Position numbers and translations under genes: made by a program | Source: Aquitalea aquatica | Lineage (GTDB): Bacteria > Pseudomonadota > Gammaproteobacteria > Burkholderiales > Chromobacteriaceae | Length of the DNA: 64,000 nucleotides | Assembly (NCBI RefSeq): GCF_013911085.1 | Contig: NZ_JACERN010000024.1 | Span: forward strand, 139,067-203,066 | Direction: 5' to 3' | Part shown: piece after piece, positions 56,677 to 64,000 of the stretch | Position numbering within the stretch: position 1 is the stretch's first letter | How the letters are laid out: the number at the start of each line of letters is the position of its first letter | The notes under the pieces: generated by a model | The model's database searches: none | Seen by the model: only the letters and a program-made list of their open reading frames with translations | What the model was told of the DNA's origin: nothing

Positions 56677-57477
56677 TTAGTCTTGCGGAAAGAATAGCCC
56701 GGCTAGTGCTGCGCCCGGGTCGTCTTGGCGCATGAAGGCTTCACCCACCAGAAAGCTGTGAACCTGATGGCTGCGCATCAGGCGCACGTCATCGGCGGTG
56801 AGGATGCCACTTTCAGTCACTGCGATACGGCCGTTGCTGATACCAGGCAGCAGTTTGAGCGTGGTGGTCAGGCTGACTTCAAAAGTGCGCAGATTGCGGT
56901 TATTGACGCCGATCAGCTCGGTATCCAGCTGCAGGGCCTGTTCCAGCTCTTCCTCATTGTGGACTTCGACCAGTACTGCCATGCCCAGCTCGCGTGACAG
57001 GGCTTCAAAATCGCGCATCTGCGCCAGCGGCAGGGCGGCGGCAATCAGCAGGATGCAGTCGGCACCCATGGCGCGGGCTTCGTACAGCTGATACTCGTCG
57101 ACCATGAAATCCTTGCGCAGCACCGGCAAATGGCAGGCGGCACGGGCAGCTTCCAGATAGGCGGCATCGCCCTGGAAATACTGTTTGTCAGTCAGTACCG
57201 ACAGGCAGGCTGCACCTGCTGTTGCATAGCTGGCGGCGATGGCGGCCGGGTCGAAGTCGGCACGAATCACGCCCTTGCTCGGGCTGGCTTTCTTGATTTC
57301 GGCAATCACCGCCGGCTGGCCCAACACATGCTTGGCACGGATGGCGGCGACAAAGTCGCGTTTGTCGGTAGCACGCAGTTCGGCCGCACGGCGTACTTCA
57401 GCCAGTGGGCGGGTTTGCAGGGCAGCAGACACTTCCTGATGCTTGGTGGCGACGATGGTATTGAGGATGTCGGACAT
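56677..57477 (-). CDS. trpC: Indole-3-glycerol-phosphate synthase
   Basis: A 266-residue TIM-barrel enzyme of tryptophan synthesis. Conserved segments: [21 protein letters not shown] (with the catalytic Lys), [43 protein letters not shown] and [12 protein letters not shown]. Converts CdRP to indoleglycerol phosphate. It stands alone here, away from other trp genes. Start at ATG 57477. Confidence 0.96.
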   Translation of the reverse strand: MSDILNTIVATKHQEVSAALQTRPLAEVRRAAELRATDKRDFVAAIRAKHVLGQPAVIAEIKKASPSKGVIRADFDPAAIAASYATAGAACLSVLTDKQYFQGDAAYLEAARAACHLPVLRKDFMVDEYQLYEARAMGADCILLIAAALPLAQMRDFEALSRELGMAVLVEVHNEEELEQALQLDTELIGVNNRNLRTFEVSLTTTLKLLPGISNGRIAVTESGILTADDVRLMRSHQVHSFLVGEAFMRQDDPGAALAGLFFPQD

Positions 57478-57595
57478 TCTGTAAGCCTGTGGTAATGCGT
57501 TCAGCCAAAACGGACATCATGCAGAACTGTGCCGGCTTTGGCAATCTTGCCGCAGTTGCCTGGTTTAGCGGAGTCGTCTCGATGGGCGGCTGACG

Positions 57596-58582
57596 CTAAG
57601 GTTTGGCTAGCGGGTTTGTTGCCTGGCTGCTGCTGTTTTGCAGATGGGGCAGGAAGAAGTCGAGCAGACGCTGTGGCAGCCAGTGGATATGGCCGGGAAA
57701 ACGCCCGCTGACAAAGCCGACATGGCCACCATGCGGCGGGAAGTCCAGCTCCACGGCCGGACTTACGTCGGCTAGAGTGGGCAGGGCAGATGCGGGCAGG
57801 AAGGGGTCATTGCGGGCATTCAGTATCAGCGTCGGGCAGCTGATTTGCCGCAGACGTGGCTTGCTGCTGGCGCGTTGCCAGTAATTGAGTGCCGAACCAT
57901 AGCCGTGCAGCGGCGCGGTGACGACATCATCAAATTCGACAAAGGTGCGCGCGCGGCGCACCCGCTTGGCGTCAAAGAGTCCCGGATGCTGGCGCAAGGT
58001 GGCCAGTGCCTTGGGCTTGAGGGTATTCATGAACATGCGGGTATAGAGCAGCTTGCCCAGCCCCCGGTCCAGTCGGGTGCTGGCAGCTACCAGATCCAGC
58101 GGGGCAGAGATGGCGGCTGCGGCACGGGGAAGGGCGGATGGGCCTTCTTCAGCCAGGTAGTTCAGCAGCATGCTGCCCCCGAGTGACACCGCCGCTGCCG
58201 CCATTGCCGGATAACTGAGTGCCAAGCGTTGCAGTATCCAGCGGATTTCTGCCGCATCGCCGGCGTGATAGGCGCGTGGCAAAGGATTGTCCATGCCGCC
58301 GCAGCCGCGAAAGTGCGGTACGACGCCATGCCAGCCACGTGCAGCTACTGCTTGCATCAAGGCGCGGGCGTAATGGCTGTCACTGCTGCCTTCCAGGCCA
58401 TGAAACAGTACGACCAGCGGGCTGCCTGGGCTGCCATCGACAAAATCCAGCGCAATGCTGGCACCATCCGGGGTCGGCCACTGCTCGCGACGATAGCGTG
58501 GTCGTGGCGTGCGTAGCATCAAGGCTGGCCAGATGGTTTGGCTATGACCGTCTGGCAGCCATGCCGGAGCGCGGTAGGACAT
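57596..58582 (-). CDS. YheT-family alpha/beta hydrolase
   Basis: A 328-residue hydrolase. Nucleophile elbow AVSLGGSMLLNY (Ser in SLGGS), oxyanion region LFHGLEGSSDSHYARAL, and the late HGGHVGF His. The family includes E. coli YheT. Substrate unknown. Its ATG overlaps the mog stop codon by one base (TGATG), so it is translationally coupled to mog. Confidence 0.85.
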   Translation of the reverse strand: MSYRAPAWLPDGHSQTIWPALMLRTPRPRYRREQWPTPDGASIALDFVDGSPGSPLVVLFHGLEGSSDSHYARALMQAVAARGWHGVVPHFRGCGGMDNPLPRAYHAGDAAEIRWILQRLALSYPAMAAAAVSLGGSMLLNYLAEEGPSALPRAAAAISAPLDLVAASTRLDRGLGKLLYTRMFMNTLKPKALATLRQHPGLFDAKRVRRARTFVEFDDVVTAPLHGYGSALNYWQRASSKPRLRQISCPTLILNARNDPFLPASALPTLADVSPAVELDFPPHGGHVGFVSGRFPGHIHWLPQRLLDFFLPHLQNSSSQATNPLAKP

Positions 58583-59163
58583 CAGGCCGAGGCGGGTTTC
58601 TGTGCCGACTTGGGGCGGAAAGCCTTGACTACCTGCGGCACGGTTTCGACATATGGGCCGCCGATCAGGTCGAGGCAGTAGGGGACCGCAGCGAAGATGC
58701 CGGAAACCAGAGTTTCACCCTGTTCGCTTTTCAGTCCTTCCAGTGTTTCCTTGATCGCCTTGGGCTGGCCGGGCAGGTTGAGGATTAGCGTGCTTTTGCG
58801 AATGACGCCGACCTGGCGCGACAGGATGGCCGTCGGCACAAAGCGCAGGCTGATCTGGCGCATTTGCTCGCCAAAGCCAGGCATTTCGCGGTCAGCCACG
58901 GCCAGGGTGGCATCCGGGGTGACATCGCGCGGAGCCGGGCCGGTGCCGCCTGTCGTCAGCACCAGATGGCAGCCTTCTTCGTCCACCAGCTGGCGCAGGG
59001 TTGCCTCGATTTCGGCCTGTTCGTCCGGAATCAGCCGGGTGACGGTGGCAAACTGGCTGGCCAGCGCTTGGCTCAGCCAGTCTTGCAGGGCAGGAATGCC
59101 CTGGTCCTGGTATATGCCGCTACTGGCGCGATCAGATACCGATACCAGACCGATTTTCAGCAT
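58582..59163 (-). CDS. mog: Molybdopterin adenylyltransferase
   Basis: A 193-residue protein of the MogA/MoaB fold. It adenylylates molybdopterin before molybdate insertion. Signature segments are VSVSDRASSGIYQDQGIPAL, LVLTTGGTGPAPRDVTPDATLAV and LILNLPGQPKAIKETLEGL. It overlaps darP upstream and yheT downstream by one base each, so it is in a tight operon. No other molybdenum cofactor genes are in the window. Confidence 0.93.
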   Translation of the reverse strand: MLKIGLVSVSDRASSGIYQDQGIPALQDWLSQALASQFATVTRLIPDEQAEIEATLRQLVDEEGCHLVLTTGGTGPAPRDVTPDATLAVADREMPGFGEQMRQISLRFVPTAILSRQVGVIRKSTLILNLPGQPKAIKETLEGLKSEQGETLVSGIFAAVPYCLDLIGGPYVETVPQVVKAFRPKSAQKPASA

Positions 59164-59729
59164 TACTCATCTTCTCCATAAGCATCATCCTCGGCGCTAT
59201 CTGCCTGTTGGCGAGGTTTGCCAGGCTCCGGGATGGCTTGCTTGATCAGCTGGAACAGCAGGCGGAAGGATTTGGGCGGCTTGTTCTCGGCCTGTTCCTT
59301 ACGCGCATTACGAATCAGTGTGCGCAACTGCTGCGGGTCGGTGCCGGGGAAGTCGTTGATGAAGGCGGCCGACATCTTGTCATCGCTCATCAGGCGTTCG
59401 CGCCAGCGCTCTAGCAAATGTTGCCAGGCGATGTGCTCGGATGATTCGCCCTTGATCACCAGCAGATACTGGCGGATCGGTTCTGCATCGATGTCGCGCA
59501 TCAGCTTGCCGATATACTGCAACTGGCGGCGCAGTGCGCCATGGGCGGTAAAGCGTTTGTAGTCCAGAATGGCAGTCAGCAAATCCTCCGGCAGCTGCAT
59601 TTTCTTCAGCGTATCCTTGGAGAGTTCGACCAGCTCCTTGCCCAGATCCTGCAGCGCGTCCATGTCGCGTTTGCGCTGGGACTTGCTGATCATGCCGTCA
59701 GGCAGGCTGTCGTCCTGGTAATCAGTCAT
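59163..59729 (-). CDS. darP: Ribosome biogenesis factor DarP (YjgA family)
   Basis: A 188-residue DUF615 protein that assists late 50S maturation. Characteristic segments are ISKSQRKRDMDALQDLGKELVELS and FTAHGALRRQLQYIGKLMRDIDAEPI, with ENKPPKSFRLLFQLIK near the C-terminus. Length matches E. coli YjgA (183). It is divergent from pmbA by 126 bases, an arrangement shared with E. coli, and overlaps mog by one base. Confidence 0.94.
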   Translation of the reverse strand: MTDYQDDSLPDGMISKSQRKRDMDALQDLGKELVELSKDTLKKMQLPEDLLTAILDYKRFTAHGALRRQLQYIGKLMRDIDAEPIRQYLLVIKGESSEHIAWQHLLERWRERLMSDDKMSAAFINDFPGTDPQQLRTLIRNARKEQAENKPPKSFRLLFQLIKQAIPEPGKPRQQADSAEDDAYGEDE

Positions 59730-59855
59730 CGTTCAAAAGTCTCTACGGTTTTCAAGGCTGGTATGATACCGGAAAAGACGTGTCGCTTCCCGTGCAAACA
59801 CGTCTGAGGCGGTGGTGGTGGGCTGCATCGCCGCATCGGCAAGGCAAAATACATC

Positions 59856-61214
59856 ATGGTAGATAAGACATTGGCAGACAACACATTCAGTTTCAGCAAA
59901 GACGTATTAGCAGGCATCGCCAGTCGTGTACTGGAACTGGCGCAGCAGCATGGGGCTTCTGCCGCCGAGACCGATGTTTCCGAAGGGCTGGGCCAGACGG
60001 TCAGCGTGCGCCTGGGCGAGGTGGAAACCATCGAGTACAACCAGGACAAGGGTGTATCGGTCACCGTGTATCTGGGGCAGAAAAAAGGCCATGCCAGTAC
60101 CTCTGATTTTTCCGATGTGGCGCTGCAGGATACGGTGAAGGCTGCGCTGGATATTGCGCGCTTTACCGCTGAGGACGAGTGCTCCGGGCTGGCGGACCGG
60201 CAATTGCTGGCTACTGATTTTCCCGATCTTGACCTGTTCCATCCCTGGAGTCTGCCCGTTGAACAGGCGATTGAGCTGGCGCTCCAGTGTGAAGACGCAG
60301 CCAGGGCTGTGGATGCGCGCATCCGCAATTCGGAAGGCGCTTCGGTGTCGGCTCAGGCCAGTCATTTCATCTATGCCAACAGCCATGGTTTTCTTGCCGG
60401 CTATCCCGGCAGTCGTCACAGCATTTCTGCTGCGGTAGTGGCAGAAGAGGGCGGCTCGATGCAGCGCGATTACTGGTATTCGGCTGCGCGTCACCCTGCA
60501 GATCTGGACGACCCGCTCAAGATCGGCCGTATCGCCGGTGAGCGGGCAGTGCGTCGGTTGTCTGCTCGCAGAGTGAAGACCGGGCAGTACCCGGTGCTGT
60601 TCGAGGCACCGGTGGCTGCATCCTTGTTGGGTCACCTGGTATCGGCCATCAGTGGTGGCAATTTGTATCGCAAGTCTTCTTTCTTGCTGGATTGTCAGGG
60701 GCAGCAGATTTTCCATCCCAATATCACGGTTGATGAGGATCCGTTTGTATTGCGTGGTATGTCGAGCGGTGCTTTTGATGGCGAGGGGGTGGAAACCTCT
60801 GCGCGCCGACTGATTGATCAGGGGGTGTTGCAGGGCTATATGCTGGCCAGTTACTCGGCACGCAAGCTGGGTTTGCAAACTACCGGCAATGCTGGCGGTC
60901 CGCATAATCTGCTGGTGCATAGTACGGGCGAAAGTTTCGACGAGTTGCTACAGCAGGTCGGAACCGGCCTGCTGGTTACTGAGCTACTGGGGCATGGCAT
61001 CAATACCGTCACCGGCGATTATTCGCGTGGGGCGGCCGGCTTCTGGGTGGAAAATGGCGTGATCGCCTACCCTGTGGAAGAAATCACCATTGCCGGTAAT
61101 CTGCGCGAAATGTTCCAGCACATGGTGGCAGTGGGTACGGATACGCTGGCGCGTGGTGGCAAGGTGATGGGCTCGGTGTTGATCGAGACGATGACGGTGG
61201 CGGGCGAAGGCTGA
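59856..61214 (+). CDS. pmbA: Metalloprotease subunit PmbA (TldE)
   Basis: A 452-residue member of the TldD/PmbA family, which with TldD forms a Zn protease for modified peptides such as microcin B17 and CcdA. Conserved PmbA segments: AAETDVSEGLGQTVSVRLGEVETIEYNQDKGVSVTVYLG and LVTELLGHGINTVTGDYSRGAAGFWVENG. The His-containing HEXXXH motif of TldD is absent, as expected for PmbA. It is divergent from darP. tldD is not in the window. Confidence 0.96.
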   Translation: MVDKTLADNTFSFSKDVLAGIASRVLELAQQHGASAAETDVSEGLGQTVSVRLGEVETIEYNQDKGVSVTVYLGQKKGHASTSDFSDVALQDTVKAALDIARFTAEDECSGLADRQLLATDFPDLDLFHPWSLPVEQAIELALQCEDAARAVDARIRNSEGASVSAQASHFIYANSHGFLAGYPGSRHSISAAVVAEEGGSMQRDYWYSAARHPADLDDPLKIGRIAGERAVRRLSARRVKTGQYPVLFEAPVAASLLGHLVSAISGGNLYRKSSFLLDCQGQQIFHPNITVDEDPFVLRGMSSGAFDGEGVETSARRLIDQGVLQGYMLASYSARKLGLQTTGNAGGPHNLLVHSTGESFDELLQQVGTGLLVTELLGHGINTVTGDYSRGAAGFWVENGVIAYPVEEITIAGNLREMFQHMVAVGTDTLARGGKVMGSVLIETMTVAGEG

Positions 61215-61442
61215 GAGCCGGTTTACGACCTGCTGAACGATAGGTCGGGCAAGGCGAAAGGGCATGAAAAAGCGTAATGGACACGGTGTCCATGAGCATG
61301 TTGAATGACTTTTCACAGGGTCGCCCGAGCCGCGCAGAGCGTAAACAAGTTATTAGGCCAATGTGGTGTGGCTGCTTGTCAGAGCAGCCGTTTTCCGACT
61401 ATGCCTATAACAACAGATAATGCATCCACAGCGAGGTGCAAG

Positions 61443-62582
61443 ATGGCGGGGAAGAGCAAGATCGGACTGGTACTGTCGGGAGGCGGTGCCCGCGCTGCTT
61501 ATCAGGCAGGCGTATTGCTGGCTATTTCGCGCCTGCTGCCGGAGCCGGAGCGCAATCCCTTTCCCATTATCTGCGGCACTTCGGCTGGTGCGATCAATGC
61601 TGTGGCAGTGGCTGCCGGTGCGGGGAATTATCGTCAGGCGGTGCGCTATCTGGCGCAGATGTGGAAGCAGTTGCACATCAATAACGTTTACGATGCCAGC
61701 CTAAGTTATTTTCTCAAGACCTTTTTCCATTTCGGCATTTCCATCGCTACCGGTGGGCGGGGCTGGCGTAATCCGCGCAGCTTTCTGGATAATGCGCCAT
61801 TGCGCGATTTTCTGGCCCGTACCATGCCACTGGATGGTATTCAGGATTCGCTGGAGCAGAATGCCCTGCAGGCGCTGGCCCTGACCGCATCCTGCTTCAG
61901 TACCGGCATGTCGGTAACCTTTTTTGAGGGGCAGGCCGGCATTAATGAATGGTCCCGCCATCAGCGTTTGGGCGTACGTGAGAAAATCTCGCTGGATCAT
62001 CTGATGGCCACTTCTGCCATTCCGCTGATCTTTCCCTCGACCCAGATTGGCAAGCTGCACTATTGCGATGGGGCGATTCGGCAGATGACGCCCTTGTCGC
62101 CGGCCTTGCATTTGGGCGCACAAAAGCTGTTTATTGTTGGCCTGAGTAGTCAACGACCGACAGGGGTTGAGCGCCGCACGACTGGTGCGGCACCCAGTCC
62201 GGCGCAAATATTCGGCCATCTGCTCAATAGTGTCTTCACCGATAGCATGTCAATGGATATGGAGCGCTTGTTGCGGGTGAATCACACGGTTTCTTTGCTG
62301 GAGGGGAATCAGGAGCTGTGTACGCAAACCAGCCTCAAGCAGGTGGATATTTTCATGCTGAATCCCAGCAAGTCGCTGGAAAGCATCGCCTACCAGTACG
62401 CGCACGAATTCCCGCCAGTATTGCGCTTTCTGATGAAGGGGGCGGGCGGTACGCGCCAACGCGGCATGACACTGGCGACATATTTGCTGTTTGAGCCGGG
62501 TTATTGCCGCGCGCTGATTGCGCTGGGTTACAAGGATGCGCTGAATCAGCGCGAAGCCATTAAGCAATTTCTGGAACTTTGA
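61443..62582 (+). CDS. Cytoplasmic patatin-like phospholipase
   Basis: About 379 residues, without signal peptide. Patatin oxyanion motif GLVLSGGGARAAYQAG at residues 8-23, Ser47 in CGTSAG, and catalytic Asp in YCDGAIRQ. The segment RTMPLDGIQDSLEQNALQALALTASCFSTGMSVTFFEG is typical of the bacterial patatin clade near RssA-like proteins with longer C-terminal part. ATG 61443 has a GAGG site; upstream starts at 61305 lack one. Role in lipid turnover is likely. Distinct from the secreted patatin at 54375. Confidence 0.82.
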   Translation: MAGKSKIGLVLSGGGARAAYQAGVLLAISRLLPEPERNPFPIICGTSAGAINAVAVAAGAGNYRQAVRYLAQMWKQLHINNVYDASLSYFLKTFFHFGISIATGGRGWRNPRSFLDNAPLRDFLARTMPLDGIQDSLEQNALQALALTASCFSTGMSVTFFEGQAGINEWSRHQRLGVREKISLDHLMATSAIPLIFPSTQIGKLHYCDGAIRQMTPLSPALHLGAQKLFIVGLSSQRPTGVERRTTGAAPSPAQIFGHLLNSVFTDSMSMDMERLLRVNHTVSLLEGNQELCTQTSLKQVDIFMLNPSKSLESIAYQYAHEFPPVLRFLMKGAGGTRQRGMTLATYLLFEPGYCRALIALGYKDALNQREAIKQFLEL

Positions 62583-62642
62583 GTCTGTAGCAAAATCTCA
62601 GAGCTTTTGTATTTCAGCCTAAAACATAAACAAGGGGATGTT

Positions 62643-63137
62643 GTGAGTATTCGTTTATCGCGCCGACAAGGGTTCTTTCTGGTGGCAGCCGGCTGCGCCG
62701 CCGCCATGGGTTTTGCCCTGTATTCGCAGTATGTCTTGCAGTTGGAGCCTTGTCCGCTGTGTATTTTCCAGCGCGTTGGTGTCATTGCGGTTGGTCTGAT
62801 TGCCCTGCTGGCAGCTCTGCATAATCCAGGTCGTGGTGGCTATCGCGTGTGGGCCGGCCTTGGTGTGTTGGCTGCGCTGGCGGGAGGTGCGGTTTCTGTG
62901 CGGCAGTTGTGGTTGCAGAGCTTGCCGGAGGATCAGGTACCAGCGTGTGGGCCTGGGCTGGATTATCTGATGGAAACTTCGCCGCTATGGGATGTGCTTT
63001 CCAAGGTGTTCAAGGGGAGTGGTGAGTGCGCCAAGGTGGATTGGACTTTCCTGGGGCAGGCGATGCCTTTCTGGGTGGCGGTGTTTTTTGTCGGCGTTAT
63101 TGTCATGCAGCTCTGGCTGGCCATGCGCAAGGATTGA
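62643..63137 (+). CDS. dsbB: Disulfide bond formation protein DsbB
   Basis: A 164-residue four-helix membrane protein that re-oxidises DsbA by passing electrons to quinone. Cys pair Cys37/Cys40 in LEPCPLCIFQR and Cys102/Cys129 in the second periplasmic loop are all present. The start is GTG at 62643 after AAGGGGA; a TTG at 62607 would lie far upstream. No dsbA is adjacent. A terminator follows. Confidence 0.95.
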   Translation: MSIRLSRRQGFFLVAAGCAAAMGFALYSQYVLQLEPCPLCIFQRVGVIAVGLIALLAALHNPGRGGYRVWAGLGVLAALAGGAVSVRQLWLQSLPEDQVPACGPGLDYLMETSPLWDVLSKVFKGSGECAKVDWTFLGQAMPFWVAVFFVGVIVMQLWLAMRKD

Positions 63138-63217
63138 GCTGAGCCAACAATAGCAGCCCGTTTGGCTGGATTGTAGTGCCAGTAGTCAAGCTTCTGTAAT
63201 GCGGCGTGACGCAATAG

Positions 63218-63240
63218 AACCCGACACTGTCGGGTTTTTT
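63218..63240 (+). terminator. Intrinsic terminator downstream of dsbB
   Basis: Stem AACCCGAC (63218-63225) with GTCGGGTT (63229-63236), then a T-run, 80 bases after dsbB. Confidence 0.85.
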
Positions 63241-63389
63241 TGTGTCAATGGCTGATTGGGCCTCTCTGTGTGAATCTCGTGCTCCTGCTGGGGAAGGGGG
63301 CCCGCTCATGGTATTGCGATGGATGGCGCGCATCAAAATGGGTGTCTGGTCTTGGTGGGGGCGTTGTGGGAGGTAGTGAATGCAAATGC

Positions 63390-63416
63390 AAAAAAGCAGC
63401 CTATGGCTGCTTTTTT
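63390..63416 (-). terminator. Terminator of the tRNA array
   Basis: Perfect 12-bp stem AAAAAAGCAGCC/GGCTGCTTTTTT with loop TAT; on the minus strand it follows the first tRNA-Asp by six bases and ends in a T-run. Confidence 0.9.
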
Positions 63417-63422
63417 TGATAT

Positions 63423-63499
63423 TGGCGGAGTGGACGGGACTCGAACCCGCGACCCCCGGCGTGACAGGCCGGTATTCTAACCAACTGAACTACCACTCC
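63423..63499 (-). tRNA. tRNA-Asp (anticodon GTC), copy 1
   Basis: 77 bases including an encoded CCA. Acceptor GGAGTGG pairs CCACTCC, anticodon loop CTGTCAC gives GTC, and the T-arm has GGTTCGAGTCC. It is the last tRNA of the transcript and lies next to the terminator at 63390. Confidence 0.95.
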
Positions 63500-63504
63500 A
63501 ACCT

Positions 63505-63580
63505 TGGTGGGCGTTGACGGAGTCGAACCGCCGACATTCTGCTTGTAAGGCAGACGCTCTACCAACTGAGCTAAACGCCC
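63505..63580 (-). tRNA. tRNA-Val (anticodon TAC), copy 1
   Basis: 76 bases including CCA. Acceptor GGGCGTT pairs AACGCCC, anticodon loop CTTACAA gives TAC, T-arm GGTTCGACTCC. Five bases separate it from Asp copy 1. Confidence 0.95.
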
Positions 63581-63606
63581 GAAAAGGGTTACTACTTTTA
63601 AACTGT

Positions 63607-63683
63607 TGGCGGAGTGGACGGGACTCGAACCCGCGACCCCCGGCGTGACAGGCCGGTATTCTAACCAACTGAACTACCACTCC
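63607..63683 (-). tRNA. tRNA-Asp (anticodon GTC), copy 2
   Basis: Sequence identical to copy 1, 77 bases with CCA. It begins the second 184-base repeat unit. Confidence 0.95.
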
Positions 63684-63689
63684 AAACCT

Positions 63690-63765
63690 TGGTGGGCGTT
63701 GACGGAGTCGAACCGCCGACATTCTGCTTGTAAGGCAGACGCTCTACCAACTGAGCTAAACGCCC
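63690..63765 (-). tRNA. tRNA-Val (anticodon TAC), copy 2
   Basis: Sequence identical to copy 1, 76 bases with CCA. Spacer to Asp copy 2 is six bases. Confidence 0.95.
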
Positions 63766-63792
63766 GAAAAGGGTTACTGCTTTGTAAACTGT

Positions 63793-63869
63793 TGGCGGAG
63801 TGGACGGGACTCGAACCCGCGACCCCCGGCGTGACAGGCCGGTATTCTAACCAACTGAACTACCACTCC
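63793..63869 (-). tRNA. tRNA-Asp (anticodon GTC), copy 3
   Basis: Sequence identical to copies 1 and 2, 77 bases with CCA. Confidence 0.95.
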
Positions 63870-63873
63870 AACC

Positions 63874-63949
63874 TGGTGGGCGTTGACGGAGTCGAACCGC
63901 CGACATTCTGCTTGTAAGGCAGACGCTCTACCAACTGAGCTAAACGCCC
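63874..63949 (-). tRNA. tRNA-Val (anticodon TAC), copy 3
   Basis: Sequence identical to copies 1 and 2, 76 bases with CCA. Spacer to Asp copy 3 is four bases. Confidence 0.95.
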
Positions 63950-63975
63950 GAAAAGGGTTACTACTTTTAAACTGT

Positions 63976-64000
63976 TGGCGGAGTGGACGGGACTCGAACC
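63976..64000 (-). tRNA. tRNA-Asp (anticodon GTC), copy 4, partial
   Basis: Only the 3' half of the acceptor and the T-arm are in the window; they match the other Asp copies. The array therefore continues beyond the right edge. Confidence 0.85.

Larger units (their letters stand above)
63423..64000 (-). repeat. Tandem repeat of an Asp-Val tRNA unit
   Basis: Three complete and one partial unit of about 184 bases (unit starts 63423, 63607, 63793, 63976). Coding parts are identical; only spacers differ in length and by a few bases (for example ACTACTTTTAAACTG against ACTGCTTTGTAAACTG). Confidence 0.9.

Noticed and set aside
63477..63917. Open frames across the tRNA array on both strands
   Set aside because: They are made from repeated tRNA sequence and have no coding signal.

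Overview
This 64 kb window reads as ordinary chromosome of a betaproteobacterium, most likely order Neisseriales, family Chromobacteriaceae (Chromobacterium/Aquitalea-like). That placement is inferred from the base-rich GC third positions, protein character and gene order; no ribosomal RNA is present to confirm it. There is no integrase, transposase, phage module or CRISPR array.

Layout from left to right. Positions 1-4831: tail of a DJ-1/PfpI-like protein, a small monooxygenase, a gluconate unit (LacI-family gntR, gntK and an anion transporter) with two near-identical palindromic operators, and a secreted endonuclease I. Positions 4917-9105: a hypothetical gene, then an unusual three-gene minus-strand cluster (nitrilase-type amidohydrolase, ATP-grasp ligase, C45 Ntn-type acyltransferase). 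I consider this cluster the best candidate for an undescribed pathway. Positions 9424-17682: a complete kdpFABCDE potassium-uptake operon led by a 29-residue membrane ORF that I could not assign. Positions 17911-25007: a small hypothetical gene, a TSUP permease, a GntR/FCD regulator, a thioesterase, then a wobble-uridine tRNA modification group (mnmC, mnmH, selD).

Positions 25297-34894: a chemoreceptor, a PagP-like barrel, clpB, several small genes, an aspartate-type aminotransferase and an NlpC/P60 lipoprotein. Positions 34891-43490: uup facing the folC-SPOR-cvpA-purF-metZ run, a gene order conserved in many gammaproteobacteria and betaproteobacteria. Positions 43648-52642: a compact fatty-acid degradation block (PsrA-like regulator, fadE, thioesterase, fadL, a FadN-type bifunctional enzyme, fadA). 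PsrA-like boxes lie in front of the regulator and in front of fadL, and hairpins sit at the gene junctions. Positions 52750-64000: a PilZ-like protein, a patatin/Omp85-type autotransporter, trpC, a darP-mog-yheT operon facing pmbA, a cytoplasmic patatin, dsbB, and a tandem array of alternating tRNA-Asp(GTC) and tRNA-Val(TAC) genes that runs off the right edge.

Functionally the window is dominated by housekeeping and catabolic units: K+ homeostasis, wobble-base modification with selenium, gluconate use, beta-oxidation, and purine, folate and tryptophan synthesis. Motif positions come from reading the sequence; family names are from recall of family features without a database search.
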